A stretch of DNA of 64,000 bases from Mycolicibacterium sp. TUM20985 (GCF_030295745.1 NZ_AP027291.1:2046001-2110000); one strand, 5' to 3'; counted from the stretch's first letter, positions 17,328-26,021 are shown. Numbers and translations: made by a program. Notes: generated by a model from the letters alone, not told the origin.

Positions 17328-18167
17328 CTACTTGAGCATGCTTCCAGCGTCCACGGTGACGGGAAGGCCGGTGATGTAGCGCGACTCCTCGGAGGCGAGG
17401 AACAACACTGCGTTACTGATGTCCACCGGTTCTACCCAGCCGATGGGCAGGACGTGCATGAACTGGGCGGCAACCTTCAGGTCGTCGGGGCCCGGGTTCT
17501 GCAGGTCCGGCCGAAACAGTTTCATCGTGCCCTCATTCATGAACATCGGCGTGTTCACATTGGTGGGATGCACGGAGTTGACGCGAATGAAGTGCTGGCC
17601 GAGTTCGACGGCGAAGGTGCGCATCAATCCGACCACGCCGTGCTTGGCGGCGATGTAGTGGCCGGTGTGGGGGTACGCCTTAAGCCCGCCTACGGAGCTG
17701 GTCAAGATGATGGAACCCCCGTTGCCGCCGGAGATCAGATGTGGGACAGCAGCTTTGACGGTCTTCCAAACCCCCGACAGATTGACGCCGATCATGTCGT
17801 CCCAGTCTTCTTCGCTGGTCTTGTCGAGCGTCTGGCCGCCGTTGCCAATGCCGGCATTGGCAACGATGATGTCCAATCGTCCGAGCTGTTCCACGCCACC
17901 GTCGACTGCGGCCTTTAGTCGGTCGTAGTCACGCACGTCTACCTCGGCAGTCACGATGCGCCGATTGAGGCCCTTGATGAGGTCGGCGGTCTCTGCGAGA
18001 TCATCCGGCGTGGAGGGCGCGATCGGGCTGTTGGCACTGATCGGCCCACACACGTCGACCGCGATGATGTCGGCGCCCTCCTCGGCCAGGCGCACCGCAT
18101 GACTGCGTCCCTGTCCGCGCGCCGCGCCGGTGATGAACGCGACCTTGCCCTCGACTCGACCCGCCAT
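17328..18167 (-). CDS. Mycofactocin-type short-chain dehydrogenase (SDR)
   Basis: This is a 279-residue SDR. The nucleotide motif is GAARGQGRSHAVRLAEEGAD, then an inserted stretch after beta-2 (VDVCGPISANSPIAPSTPDD) that is typical of mycofactocin-dependent SDRs with non-exchangeable NAD. NAGIG, the catalytic Ser in LTSSVGG and YIAAKHG (YxxxK) follow. These enzymes oxidise alcohols and pass electrons to mycofactocin. The start is ATG 18167, preceded by GAGGAAG; the frame is open further upstream but without family features. A palindrome lies 59-77 nt upstream. A TetR gene lies behind it and a P450 is divergent beyond, so all three probably serve one oxidation pathway. Confidence 0.9.
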   Translation of the reverse strand: MAGRVEGKVAFITGAARGQGRSHAVRLAEEGADIIAVDVCGPISANSPIAPSTPDDLAETADLIKGLNRRIVTAEVDVRDYDRLKAAVDGGVEQLGRLDIIVANAGIGNGGQTLDKTSEEDWDDMIGVNLSGVWKTVKAAVPHLISGGNGGSIILTSSVGGLKAYPHTGHYIAAKHGVVGLMRTFAVELGQHFIRVNSVHPTNVNTPMFMNEGTMKLFRPDLQNPGPDDLKVAAQFMHVLPIGWVEPVDISNAVLFLASEESRYITGLPVTVDAGSMLK

Positions 18168-18225
18168 GTGTCTTCCTCGCTGTTCATCGCGGCCGATGGG
18201 AACACCCCGAAGCGTTTCCGCCGGC

Positions 18226-18244
18226 ATCGACCGTTTTGGTCGAT
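18226..18244. promoter_or_regulatory. Inverted repeat upstream of the SDR gene (likely TetR operator)
   Basis: Seven-base arms ATCGACC and GGTCGAT surround GTTTT. It sits in the promoter region of the mycofactocin-type SDR, next to a TetR gene, and is followed by CGATCA, an element seen again at 19038-19043. Confidence 0.5.
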
Positions 18245-18353
18245 CGATCAGTAAGGCTGACACCAGGCCGTAGGTCTGTCAAGCAGGGTCGATCGTCCGT
18301 TGGAGTGAACGTGGCTGCCTTTCGCCTGCAGCACGCGTGGACCGAACAGTGTC

Positions 18354-18959
18354 CTAGCTAGGCGGCGTTGGGGTGGCTGCGAAAGTCTTGAGCATGCTCA
18401 TCAAGCGTTCGACCAACGCTCGGAGTTCGTCGTGGCCGCGGGTAACGCCGACGGCGTCCTCGTTGCTTAGGCTGCGCGCGGTTTGCGCGATCAACATCGA
18501 GACCGCAACGGGTGGGAACGCGGCCAGATCGATGCCGTTGGCCCGCAGCACGACGGTGACCGCGGCGGTCTCGATGTCACGAACGCGTTCGGCGTAGGCG
18601 GCCAGTTCGGTTCGAATCACCTTGCGATGATTGGCCAACGCCATGAATTCGGTATTCAACCCCGCTGTCCGGGGATCGCTGTTCAACACCCACAACGTCC
18701 GTAACGGATCGTCGTTCGTGAGTGCAGCACGCATGTTGGCCAGTGAGACTTCGGCACCGGAGCGCAGCACCTCAACGAACAGGTCGTCCATCGTCGGGAA
18801 GTAGTAATAAACCAGCGCCTGCTTGACACCGGCCTCGGTCGCCACGCGTCGCGACGTGGCCGCGGCGTACCCCTCGTCACGCATGATCCGCGCCGTTGAC
18901 TCGATCAGGCGTCCTCGGGTGCCGCCATCGTCGGCCTTCGCCCGGCGGGGCTCTGCCAT
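18354..18959 (-). CDS. TetR-family regulator
   Basis: This is a 201-residue protein with a standard N-terminal TetR helix-turn-helix: GRLIESTARIMRDEGYAAAT, RRVATEAGVKQALVYYYFPT and MDDLFVEVLRSGAE. The C-terminal ligand domain is alpha-helical with no specific signature. It lies between the SDR (same strand, downstream) and the P450 (divergent), and it most likely represses one or both. Candidate operators are the palindromes at 18226-18244 and 19030-19043. Distance to the SDR gene is 186 nt, so the two are probably separate units. Confidence 0.9.
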   Translation of the reverse strand: MAEPRRAKADDGGTRGRLIESTARIMRDEGYAAATSRRVATEAGVKQALVYYYFPTMDDLFVEVLRSGAEVSLANMRAALTNDDPLRTLWVLNSDPRTAGLNTEFMALANHRKVIRTELAAYAERVRDIETAAVTVVLRANGIDLAAFPPVAVSMLIAQTARSLSNEDAVGVTRGHDELRALVERLMSMLKTFAATPTPPS

Positions 18960-19311
18960 TCAACGCCCCCGCTGCGAGGGGGTTGACCCCATGTTTCTGC
19001 TCGTGCTAAACATGCGCCACCTTAACATTTGATCACTCGATCAGCACCCGTCCTGCGCCATCGGAGTCGTACCCATGACTGGTAACCATCGTCCTGTGAA
19101 CCCCTCAGTCGCCTCGCCGAGCGCCCAGCGACCGGCCAGCCGTCGCGGATTCTGCCAACACCGACGAGCGCAACGCAGGCTCAGCTGAATGCGTACGAAA
19201 ACCTACTAGCGGAGCACGGGATCGGCGAGTGCACCCGAATTTCCTTGAGGGACATGCCCGAGCTCCCGCCGATTCGTCAGACCGAATCATCACCGAAAGG
19301 ACGACACGTCC
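18960..19311. other. Divergent promoter region between tetR and P450 genes
   Basis: No credible gene. It must contain the promoters of the TetR gene (leftward) and of the P450 gene (rightward). It includes the imperfectly spaced palindrome at 19030-19043. An AAAGGA ribosome-binding site ends the region just before the P450 start. Confidence 0.6.
19030..19043. promoter_or_regulatory. Short inverted repeat in tetR/P450 intergenic region
   Basis: Arms TGATC and GATCA are separated by ACTC. It shares the CGATCA element with the region upstream of the SDR gene and could be a TetR site. Arms of five bases are short, so confidence is low. Confidence 0.35.
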
Positions 19312-20592
19312 ATGACCGACTTCGCGTCGATCGATTACTTCTCCGATCAGGCCGTCAGCCAGGACCCCTACGAGTACTACGAATACCTGCGCGGGCAGGG
19401 TCCGGTCTTCCGCGAGCCGCACCACGGTGTCGTCGCGGTCACCGGCTACGCCGAGGTCATGGCGGCGTTCAAGGATCACGACTCCTTCTCGGCCGTCAAC
19501 GCCATCGGCGGACCGTTTCCCCCTTTGCCGTTCACACCCGAAGGCGATGACATCACCGCCCAGATCGAGGCGCACCGTCATCAGTTCCCGATCTTCGAGC
19601 ACATGGTCGTCATGGATCCGCCCAACCACGAACGGGCCCGCTCGCTGCTGGCGAAACTGCTGACCCCGCGGCGACTCAAGGAGAACGAGGACTACATGTG
19701 GCAGCTGGTCGACAGCCAGCTGGACCAGTTCATCGCAAACGGCAAGTGCGAGTTCCTCTCCGAATACGCACGGCCCTTTGCCACCTCGGCCATCATCGAC
19801 CTGCTCGGTGTCCCTCAGGAAGATCGCCCCGAGTTCCTGTCCGCACTGGGTGCCGAACAGCCCAGCGGCCGTCAGGTTGGCTCACTCGATGGAGCACCGG
19901 TAGGGCGGGATCCGTTGCGCTATCTCGACGACAAGTTCGCCGGGTACATCGCCGAACGCCGACGTGAACCCGTCGGGGACGTCCTCAGCGGAATGGCCAC
20001 CGCCTCGTACCCCGACGGCACCACCCCGGACCTGATCGAAGTGGTGAAGCCCGCAACCTTCCTGTTCGCCGCCGGCCAGGAGACGGTCACCAAGCTGCTC
20101 AGCGCCGCCGTTCAAGCCCTGGGTGAGCGACCGGAGTTTCAGCAGGAACTGCGCGAGAACCCAGATGGCATACCGACGTTCATCGAAGAAGCGCTGCGGA
20201 TGCACTCCCCGACGAAGGTCGACTTCCGGCTGGTCCGCAAGACCACCACACTCGGCGGTGTCCACCTGCCCGCTGGGACCGTCGTGATGCTCTGCCTCGG
20301 CGCCGCCAACCGCGACCCGCGAAAGTTCGACGACCCCCAGAAGTTTCAACCGGACCGCAAGAACGTGCGCGAGCACATCGCGTTCGGACGCGGCATCCAC
20401 ACCTGCGCAGGAGCGCCCCTGGCCCGGGTGGAGGGCCAGATCACCGTCCGACGGCTCCTGGACCGCATGCGAAACATCAGGATCGACGACACCGTCCATG
20501 GCGCCGTGGACGACAGGCGCTACTCCTATGAGCCCACCTTCTTGCTAAGGGGTCTCACCGAACTGCACATCGAGTTCGACACCTCCAGTTAG
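19312..20592 (+). CDS. Cytochrome P450
   Basis: This is a 426-residue bacterial class I P450. The heme-binding loop is FGRGIHTCAGAPLAR with the ligand Cys365, the K helix has E293-A-L-R296, and the I-helix motif is AGQET at 254-258, where the usual acidic residue before Thr is Glu. It needs a ferredoxin and reductase, neither of which is adjacent. The mycofactocin-type SDRs and aldehyde dehydrogenase nearby suggest that it hydroxylates a hydrophobic substrate to an alcohol that is then oxidised further; this pathway is inference. AAAGGA 10 nt upstream supports the ATG chosen. The subfamily cannot be named without a search. Confidence 0.93.
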   Translation: MTDFASIDYFSDQAVSQDPYEYYEYLRGQGPVFREPHHGVVAVTGYAEVMAAFKDHDSFSAVNAIGGPFPPLPFTPEGDDITAQIEAHRHQFPIFEHMVVMDPPNHERARSLLAKLLTPRRLKENEDYMWQLVDSQLDQFIANGKCEFLSEYARPFATSAIIDLLGVPQEDRPEFLSALGAEQPSGRQVGSLDGAPVGRDPLRYLDDKFAGYIAERRREPVGDVLSGMATASYPDGTTPDLIEVVKPATFLFAAGQETVTKLLSAAVQALGERPEFQQELRENPDGIPTFIEEALRMHSPTKVDFRLVRKTTTLGGVHLPAGTVVMLCLGAANRDPRKFDDPQKFQPDRKNVREHIAFGRGIHTCAGAPLARVEGQITVRRLLDRMRNIRIDDTVHGAVDDRRYSYEPTFLLRGLTELHIEFDTSS

Positions 20593-20789
20593 CGGCCCCA
20601 CCTCCACCACCGATGCCTACCAACGCGGCAACGGTCCCATCGTCGTCGGCGAAGGAGAAGGGCAATGACATTGCGGCGCTGGCCGACGATTCCAGAGCAA
20701 AGCCCGTGTACACGCAGCTGGGGTCGCCGGCCTTGGGCGCTCAGATGCCTTAACGCAACACCTTTCACCTTCGACGAACTGAGACCATC

Positions 20790-21272
20790 ATGATCAGGAC
20801 TAGGACCTCAATGCTGGCCATGACGTCGGCACTCGCAGCCGCGATTCTGCTGGCTCCGGCCGCGAACGCCAGTCCGATGCGGATCGGAAACTACGAGCTC
20901 GTCACCGACCGGTGGAACGATCACACGTGGATCTGGTCGGTGATGCATTCCTGCGGCGCGCCCGACTGCGGCACGTACTTCGAGGATCCCATCATCGCTC
21001 CGGCTACGGATACGGTGAACGTGCGCGCCATCCCGCGGCCGCTGAAGAGCCAGGCCTTCCAGCAGAGCGCGTTCTTCTCCGACGGCCGTTACACCCTCAC
21101 CGTCGACGTGCCCGATGGAGTGCGCTGCATCGGCTACAACCTGCCGTCGCACGACGTGTACTCGTGGGACGCCGCGACGCTGGCCGGCAGCATCGAATCG
21201 ACGTATGACGTGGGCTGCTACGGCAGCCCTGGGGCCACCGACGCCTATGCCTTCGTGCTGCAGCGATTTTGA
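20790..21272 (+). CDS. Small secreted protein of unknown function
   Basis: This is a 160-residue protein with a clear Sec signal peptide (MIRTRTSMLAMTSALAAAIL, then LAPAANA before the cleavage site at about residue 27). The mature part has four cysteines (55, 60, 113 and 143) that could form two disulfides, and a beta-rich composition. It resembles the many mycobacterial exported proteins of about 150 residues without assigned function. It is separated from the P450 by 197 nt and is convergent with the aldehyde dehydrogenase ORF. Confidence 0.75.
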   Translation: MIRTRTSMLAMTSALAAAILLAPAANASPMRIGNYELVTDRWNDHTWIWSVMHSCGAPDCGTYFEDPIIAPATDTVNVRAIPRPLKSQAFQQSAFFSDGRYTLTVDVPDGVRCIGYNLPSHDVYSWDAATLAGSIESTYDVGCYGSPGATDAYAFVLQRF

Positions 21273-21304
21273 GGTTGATCAGTTCCACGGACGGTGCGGG
21301 ATCG

Positions 21305-23569
21305 TCAACCCATGGCAATTCTGATGTTCTTGACCTGAAGGAACTCCTGCAGTCCCTCGGCGCCGCCAGTGCGGCCGAAACCGCTCTGCTTGTAACCGCC
21401 GTACGGGCCTTGAGGTGAGATGTCGCTGAACGTGTTGATCCATACGGAGCCAGCCTCGAGGCGACGCGCCACCCCGTGGGCCCGCGCGAGGCCGCGGGTG
21501 TGGACGAAGGCGTTCAGACCGTACGGGGTGTCGTTGGCGAGGTACACCGCCTCGGCTTCGTCGCGGAAGCTCATGATGGACACGACTGGGCCGAAGGTCT
21601 CCAATTGAGCCAGTATCGACTGGTTGTCGACGCGGCCGAAGACCGTTGGTTCGACGTAGAACCCCTGTGCAAGTGCGCCACCCATGCGGTTGCCGCCCGC
21701 GAGCAACGTTCCGGCCCGGTTCTCGACGGCGTCGTCGATGACGGAGACGATTCGGTCCGCTGCCGTATCGCTGATGACCGGTCCGAACGTCACGGTGGGG
21801 TCGAACGGATCGCCGACGTTCGCGAGATCGATGACGGCCAGAAACTTGTCGACGAACGCGTCGTACACCGAATCCTGTACCAGGATGCGGCTGGCGCAGG
21901 CACAGCTTTGCCCGGATTGCATCAGGGGGCCCTGGTGTGCGGAAAGCATTGCGGCGGCGTCGAGATCGGCATCGTCGAAGACGACGTTGGCCGACTTGCC
22001 GCCAAGTTCGGCGACGACAGGTGTCAGGTTCGTCGCGGCGGCTTGCAGAACGGCGCGGGCGGTGGTTCCGCCGCCAGTGAAGAAGACCTTGCGAATGCCG
22101 GGGTGGCATACCAGGGCGTTCCCGCCGGCGGCCCCCGCAGGCACGACGTTGACCAGCCCTGGTGGAAGGCCAGCCTCGAGGCATAGCTCGCCGAACCGCA
22201 ACGCAGCCAGTGGTGCCAGCTCGGAAGGTTTGAGCACGACCGCATTTCCTGCTGCCAAGGCTGGCGCGACGCAGGACGCTGCGACGGCCAACGCGCCGTT
22301 CCACGGGGTGATGACGCCGACGACCCCGAACGGCTCACGCTCGATCAGGTTGATGTCGAAGGAACCGTTGACCGGCGTACTGGACCCGTGAGGCTTGTCC
22401 GCATAGCCCGCGAAGTGCCGCAGGAAACGCTCCAACAGCAGTGCCGTTCCGGCGAAGGAGATGGGGACGGCGTAGTCGAGAACGTTGAGTTTGGCGAGTA
22501 CGTCGAGGTCGTCGTGCACCGCGTCGGCCAGATCGAGCATCAGGTCCCGGCGGCGGTCGACCGTCAACGCGGCCCACTCCCGCTGCGCCGCGCGAGATGA
22601 TGCAACTGCCTGATCGATCTCTCGTGCGCCGGCGAGTACGACGGTCGCATTTGGTAGACCCGTCGCCGGGTACACGTGTTGGTGGGTTCCCTCCGATGAC
22701 GAGGTGATGCGGTCTCCGCCGATGAGGAGTCCGACCGGCTTGGCGAAGGCGGGGGCAGTAGAGGTCACGATTCCGCCTCGGCGCGCCATTCTTCGAGGAT
22801 GCGTTGCTTCTGCGCCGATGACCTGGTTTAGGTGCGAGGCCTTGGGCCAGCCGTAGTACGCGGCGAAATGCAGGGCCAATTCATCCATTTCGTCGAAGGA
22901 GATGTCGCGACTCTTCAGGGCTGCGTAGACGTGACTCAAGATCGGATACGGGGCGTCCTGGAAGGCCACGCACGCGACCGTCACCAGACGCCGTGCCTTC
23001 ATCTCCAATCCTGGCCGCAACCACATCTCACCGAAGACGAAGTTCAGGATGCCTGCGCCCTGAAACGGATTGTCCCGTACAGGCGCGAACGGCAGGCAGT
23101 TGATGTCCTTGAAGGATTGCTCTCCAACGGCCAGCCGTGCCTCGGGATCGCTCGGTGTGGTCAGCGGAAGCAACGGATCGTCGGACGGTGCGGGTTGGCC
23201 GCGGTCGCGATGAATTCTCTCCCACTGGTCGTCGACGACCATGTTGAACCGCGACGCCTTGGGCCAGCCCGCGTACACGGCGAAATGGAGTACCACTTCC
23301 CGAATCTCGGTGATCGTCACGTCACCGCTGTTCAAGGCGGCGTAGACGTGGTCGCACAGGGGGCCCTCGGCGTCGGCGGCACCGACACAGGCCAGCGTGA
23401 TGAACCGACGGTCCCGTCGACTCAACGTCGGGCGCTGCCACACCTCGGCGAACACGAAGTCGATCAGGTTGGTCGTCACGGGGGACTGGTCGTCGGGTGC
23501 GTCGAAGGTCATGACGTCGGCGAACGCGCGTCTTCCGCGTTCGGCGCGGTCGGTGTCGAATGTCGGCAT
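21305..23569 (-). CDS. Fused ORF: tandem carboxymuconolactone decarboxylase domains + aldehyde dehydrogenase
   Basis: As read, this is one 754-residue ORF. Residues 1-255 hold two similar carboxymuconolactone-decarboxylase repeats (DFVFAEVWQRPTLSRRDRR and NFVFGEMWLRPGLEMKARR, each ending GWPKAS). From about residue 268 an NAD-dependent aldehyde dehydrogenase follows, with VGVITPWNGAL, the catalytic Glu in VVAELGGKSANVVF and the catalytic Cys in QSGQSCACASR. If the dehydrogenase is read from its own GTG at 22768 it is 487 residues, with Glu254 and Cys289. The junction shows signs of a frameshift that joined two formerly overlapping genes. The ORF lies downstream of two mycofactocin-type SDRs, so an alcohol-aldehyde-acid sequence is plausible. 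Confidence 0.85.
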   Translation of the reverse strand: MPTFDTDRAERGRRAFADVMTFDAPDDQSPVTTNLIDFVFAEVWQRPTLSRRDRRFITLACVGAADAEGPLCDHVYAALNSGDVTITEIREVVLHFAVYAGWPKASRFNMVVDDQWERIHRDRGQPAPSDDPLLPLTTPSDPEARLAVGEQSFKDINCLPFAPVRDNPFQGAGILNFVFGEMWLRPGLEMKARRLVTVACVAFQDAPYPILSHVYAALKSRDISFDEMDELALHFAAYYGWPKASHLNQVIGAEATHPRRMARRGGIVTSTAPAFAKPVGLLIGGDRITSSSEGTHQHVYPATGLPNATVVLAGAREIDQAVASSRAAQREWAALTVDRRRDLMLDLADAVHDDLDVLAKLNVLDYAVPISFAGTALLLERFLRHFAGYADKPHGSSTPVNGSFDINLIEREPFGVVGVITPWNGALAVAASCVAPALAAGNAVVLKPSELAPLAALRFGELCLEAGLPPGLVNVVPAGAAGGNALVCHPGIRKVFFTGGGTTARAVLQAAATNLTPVVAELGGKSANVVFDDADLDAAAMLSAHQGPLMQSGQSCACASRILVQDSVYDAFVDKFLAVIDLANVGDPFDPTVTFGPVISDTAADRIVSVIDDAVENRAGTLLAGGNRMGGALAQGFYVEPTVFGRVDNQSILAQLETFGPVVSIMSFRDEAEAVYLANDTPYGLNAFVHTRGLARAHGVARRLEAGSVWINTFSDISPQGPYGGYKQSGFGRTGGAEGLQEFLQVKNIRIAMG
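22765..22816 (-). other. Frameshift scar joining the CMD and aldehyde dehydrogenase genes
   Basis: In the frame used upstream, the CMD part continues NQVIGAEATHPRRMARRGG straight into the dehydrogenase. One frame over, the same DNA reads KQRILEEWRAEAES followed by TGA at 22765-22767, a normal-looking CMD C terminus. That TGA overlaps a GTG start (22766-22768) for the dehydrogenase as GTGA. A one-base indel near 22811-22816 would restore two separate, coupled genes. Confidence 0.7.
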
Positions 23570-23597
23570 TAGGTGGGCTTCCTGCTCGGAGTAGGTG

Positions 23598-24401
23598 TCA
23601 CCGGAGGGTGACGCCGGCGTCGACCTTGAACTCGAGACCCGTCACGTACCGCGCCTCGTCGGAGATGAGGAACAACACGGCGTTGCTGATGTCGATTGGC
23701 TCGGCCATCACGATGGGCAGCGCGTTGAGGAAGATCGGAACGAGGTCGGGACGCGCCTCGGCCAGCAGTCCGTGCAGTGTCGCCGGTTGCATCCCGGTCT
23801 CCACGCCGGTCGGGTGCACGGTGTTCACGCGCACATTCACTGCTGCAAGCTCATTGGCGAGTGCTCGGCTCAAACCGACGACGCCGTGCTTTGACGCCGT
23901 GTACGGGGTGTGCAGGGGGGTGCCCTTGAGCCCAGCCGCCGAACTGATGTTGACCAGGCTGCCGCCGCGCCCGACGAGATGCGGTAGCGCCGCAGAGCAG
24001 GTGTTCCACGTGCCGATGAGGTTGACGTCGACGACGGTGCGCCACTGCTCGGACGTCGTGGTGTCCCAGGTCCCGACGGTGAGGACCCCGGCATTGGCCA
24101 CGGCCGCGTCGAGTCCACCGAGCATGGCCACTCCGTCGTTCACGGCCTCGGACAATGCCTTTGCGTCTCGCACGTCGACGACGTGGCTGATCGCCACGCG
24201 CCCATGTTGCTCGACCAGGCGCACCGTCTCTTCGAGATCCTCGCGGGTGGACAGCGGATACTCCACGTCCGGCAGCGATGTGCAGATATCGACGAGAATG
24301 AGGTCGGCGCCTTCTTCGGCGAGCCTGACTGCGTGGCTACGCCCCATACCTCGGGCCGCCCCGGTTACGAGGACGCGTTTGCCTGCGACGCGGCCGGTCA
24401 T
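23598..24401 (-). CDS. Mycofactocin-type SDR
   Basis: This is a 267-residue SDR with GAARGMGRSHAVRLAEEGAD, the extended loop after beta-2 (VDICTSLPDVEYPLSTREDL), NAGVL, catalytic Ser in NISSAAGL and YTASKHG. The loop and the overall sequence class it with the mycofactocin-dependent alcohol dehydrogenases. Its ATG overlaps the stop of the preceding SDR gene (ATGA) and it ends 28 nt before the CMD/aldehyde dehydrogenase ORF, so the three form one operon. Two different SDRs in tandem suggest two successive alcohol oxidations or two related substrates. Confidence 0.88.
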   Translation of the reverse strand: MTGRVAGKRVLVTGAARGMGRSHAVRLAEEGADLILVDICTSLPDVEYPLSTREDLEETVRLVEQHGRVAISHVVDVRDAKALSEAVNDGVAMLGGLDAAVANAGVLTVGTWDTTTSEQWRTVVDVNLIGTWNTCSAALPHLVGRGGSLVNISSAAGLKGTPLHTPYTASKHGVVGLSRALANELAAVNVRVNTVHPTGVETGMQPATLHGLLAEARPDLVPIFLNALPIVMAEPIDISNAVLFLISDEARYVTGLEFKVDAGVTLR

Positions 24402-25228
24402 AGCTTGTTGCAGAAGCCGGCGTCGACCGGGAACGTGACGCCGGTGACGTACTTGCCTTCGTCGGACACGAGGAAGGCGATCGCCGCGCTGATGACCTCG
24501 GGTTCCAGGAGGGCCACCGGCATCGGGTTCTGTAGGTGCGGCCCGCCGTCGGGGTAGTTCTCCAGGAACGCCGTCATGGCCGGATTGACCGCCATCATCG
24601 TGTTCACCGCCGTGGGATGCACGGTGTTGACTCGGATACTGTTGGGCGCCAACGCATTGGCGAGTGTCCTCATCAGGCCGACGATCCCGTGCTTGGAAGC
24701 GGCGTAGCCAAGGCCGCCGCCTTGCATGCCGCCGAAGCCCTTCAGTCCGGCGGTGGAACTCGTGAAGACGATCGAACCGCCGCGCTCACCGGCGATCAGG
24801 TGCGGTATGGCTGCCTTTGCGGTGTGAAAAGCGCCAACCAGGTTCACGTTCAGGACGTCGGTCCACTGCTCGAGGTCCTCCTCGATGGTCAACTCGCGGA
24901 ACGCCATCGATGCGATGCCTGCGTTGGCGCACACGATGTCCAAACGGCCGAAGTGCTCGACTCCGGCGTCCAGCGCCGATTTCAGCGCGTGGAAGTCGCG
25001 GACGTCGGCGACAGAGGCCAGCATCTTCCCTCCTTGGGCCTCGACGAGAGCTACGGTCTCGTCCAGCTCGTCACGGCTGGCCATCGGATAGCCGTTCGAC
25101 GGAATGTCGGCACAGATGTCGACTCCGATGATGTTGGCGCCGTCAGCGGCCAGCCGAACCGCGTGGCTCCGGCCCTGACCGCGGGCGACCCCCGTGATGA
25201 AGGCGACCTTGCCGTCTAGTGATCCCAT
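24398..25228 (-). CDS. Mycofactocin-type SDR, first gene of the operon
   Basis: Read from ATG 25228 (GAGGAC just upstream), this is a 276-residue SDR with GVARGQGRSHAVRLAADGAN, the long loop VDICADIPSNGYPMASRDEL, CANAGI, the Ser in FTSSTAGLKG and YAASKHG. It is another member of the mycofactocin-coupled group. The frame is open nine codons further upstream, without an RBS. Its promoter region contains the paired GTAAC-N3-GTTAC sites shared with the divergent TetR gene, so expression is probably inducible. Confidence 0.88.
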   Translation of the reverse strand: MGSLDGKVAFITGVARGQGRSHAVRLAADGANIIGVDICADIPSNGYPMASRDELDETVALVEAQGGKMLASVADVRDFHALKSALDAGVEHFGRLDIVCANAGIASMAFRELTIEEDLEQWTDVLNVNLVGAFHTAKAAIPHLIAGERGGSIVFTSSTAGLKGFGGMQGGGLGYAASKHGIVGLMRTLANALAPNSIRVNTVHPTAVNTMMAVNPAMTAFLENYPDGGPHLQNPMPVALLEPEVISAAIAFLVSDEGKYVTGVTFPVDAGFCNKL

Positions 25229-25279
25229 CAGTCCTCGCTTCGTTGTGCTCGCCACATCTCGACCGTGGACGTGACGTAA

Positions 25280-25292
25280 GTAACCGTGTTAC
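25280..25292. promoter_or_regulatory. Operator copy 1, GTAAC-N3-GTTAC
   Basis: A perfect palindrome (outer A and T also pair) in the divergent promoter between the SDR operon and the TetR gene. The centre is 23 bp from that of copy 2, about two helical turns. Confidence 0.75.
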
Positions 25293-25302
25293 TCACGGTA
25301 CG

Positions 25303-25315
25303 GTAACCTGGTTAC
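25303..25315. promoter_or_regulatory. Operator copy 2, GTAAC-N3-GTTAC
   Basis: Second palindrome with the same arms and a different 3-nt spacer. It lies 28 nt before the TetR start codon and fits autoregulation by that protein. Confidence 0.75.
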
Positions 25316-25343
25316 TCTCCGACGGCAAGCAAGGTGACTGGAC

Positions 25344-26000
25344 ATGGGCGTTACGCCGCCAACGAACCGCGCAAGTGGTCGCGCAGCGGACCCCGTCCTG
25401 GCCATCGTCGTAGACATTCTCGAGGCCGACGGGTACGACGCAGTGCAACTGCGCGAGGTCGCCCGTCGTGCCCGAGTGTCACTGGCCACCATCTACAAGC
25501 GCTATATGACCCGAGATGATTTGATACTTGCCGCATTGGAAACCTGGATGGAGGAGAACCGGTATTCCGGTGTGTCCAAACAGAGTCGGGAGCAGGGGGA
25601 GTCGCTGTATGCCGCGCTAATGGGCTTGCTGCGGACGATCTTCGAACCGTGGGAAGAACACCCAGCCATGTTGACGGCGTTCTTTCGCGTCCGGTCCTCG
25701 CCGAGCGGACAGAAGCTCCTTCGTCAAGGCTTGGACATCGTGGTGCCAACGGGTCTCGAGATACTCGCAGACGTCGACGACGTCTTCATCGCCGACCTCG
25801 ATGCCATCATCTCCAGCCTCGTGTACGGGCTACTCGGGCGCTTCGCTGCGGGTGAGATCGCCATCACCGATATCGTGCCCGCGCTCGATCGCACCGTGTT
25901 CTACCTGACGACCGGATATGAAGCGAGTCAGCAGAAGAAACGTCCGCCGTCTCGTCGCGGGCATAAGGAAGGAGTGTCCGGCCGCGGCGTTCGACGCTGA
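25344..26000 (+). CDS. TetR-family regulator
   Basis: This is a 218-residue TetR protein with HTH VVDILEADGYDAVQLREVAR and RARVSLATIYKRYMTRDD, plus a helical ligand domain containing FEPWEEHPAMLTAFFRVR. The overall look is that of the mycobacterial lipid/sterol-type TetR group, but the operator pair upstream (GTAAC-N3-GTTAC) differs in spacing from the published KstR motif. It ends with a basic tail KKRPPSRRGHKEG. It is divergent from the SDR-SDR-CMD/ALDH operon, which it probably controls. Confidence 0.9.
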   Translation: MGVTPPTNRASGRAADPVLAIVVDILEADGYDAVQLREVARRARVSLATIYKRYMTRDDLILAALETWMEENRYSGVSKQSREQGESLYAALMGLLRTIFEPWEEHPAMLTAFFRVRSSPSGQKLLRQGLDIVVPTGLEILADVDDVFIADLDAIISSLVYGLLGRFAAGEIAITDIVPALDRTVFYLTTGYEASQQKKRPPSRRGHKEGVSGRGVRR

Positions 26001-26021
26001 TCCGCCCGGGCCAGACGTTCT

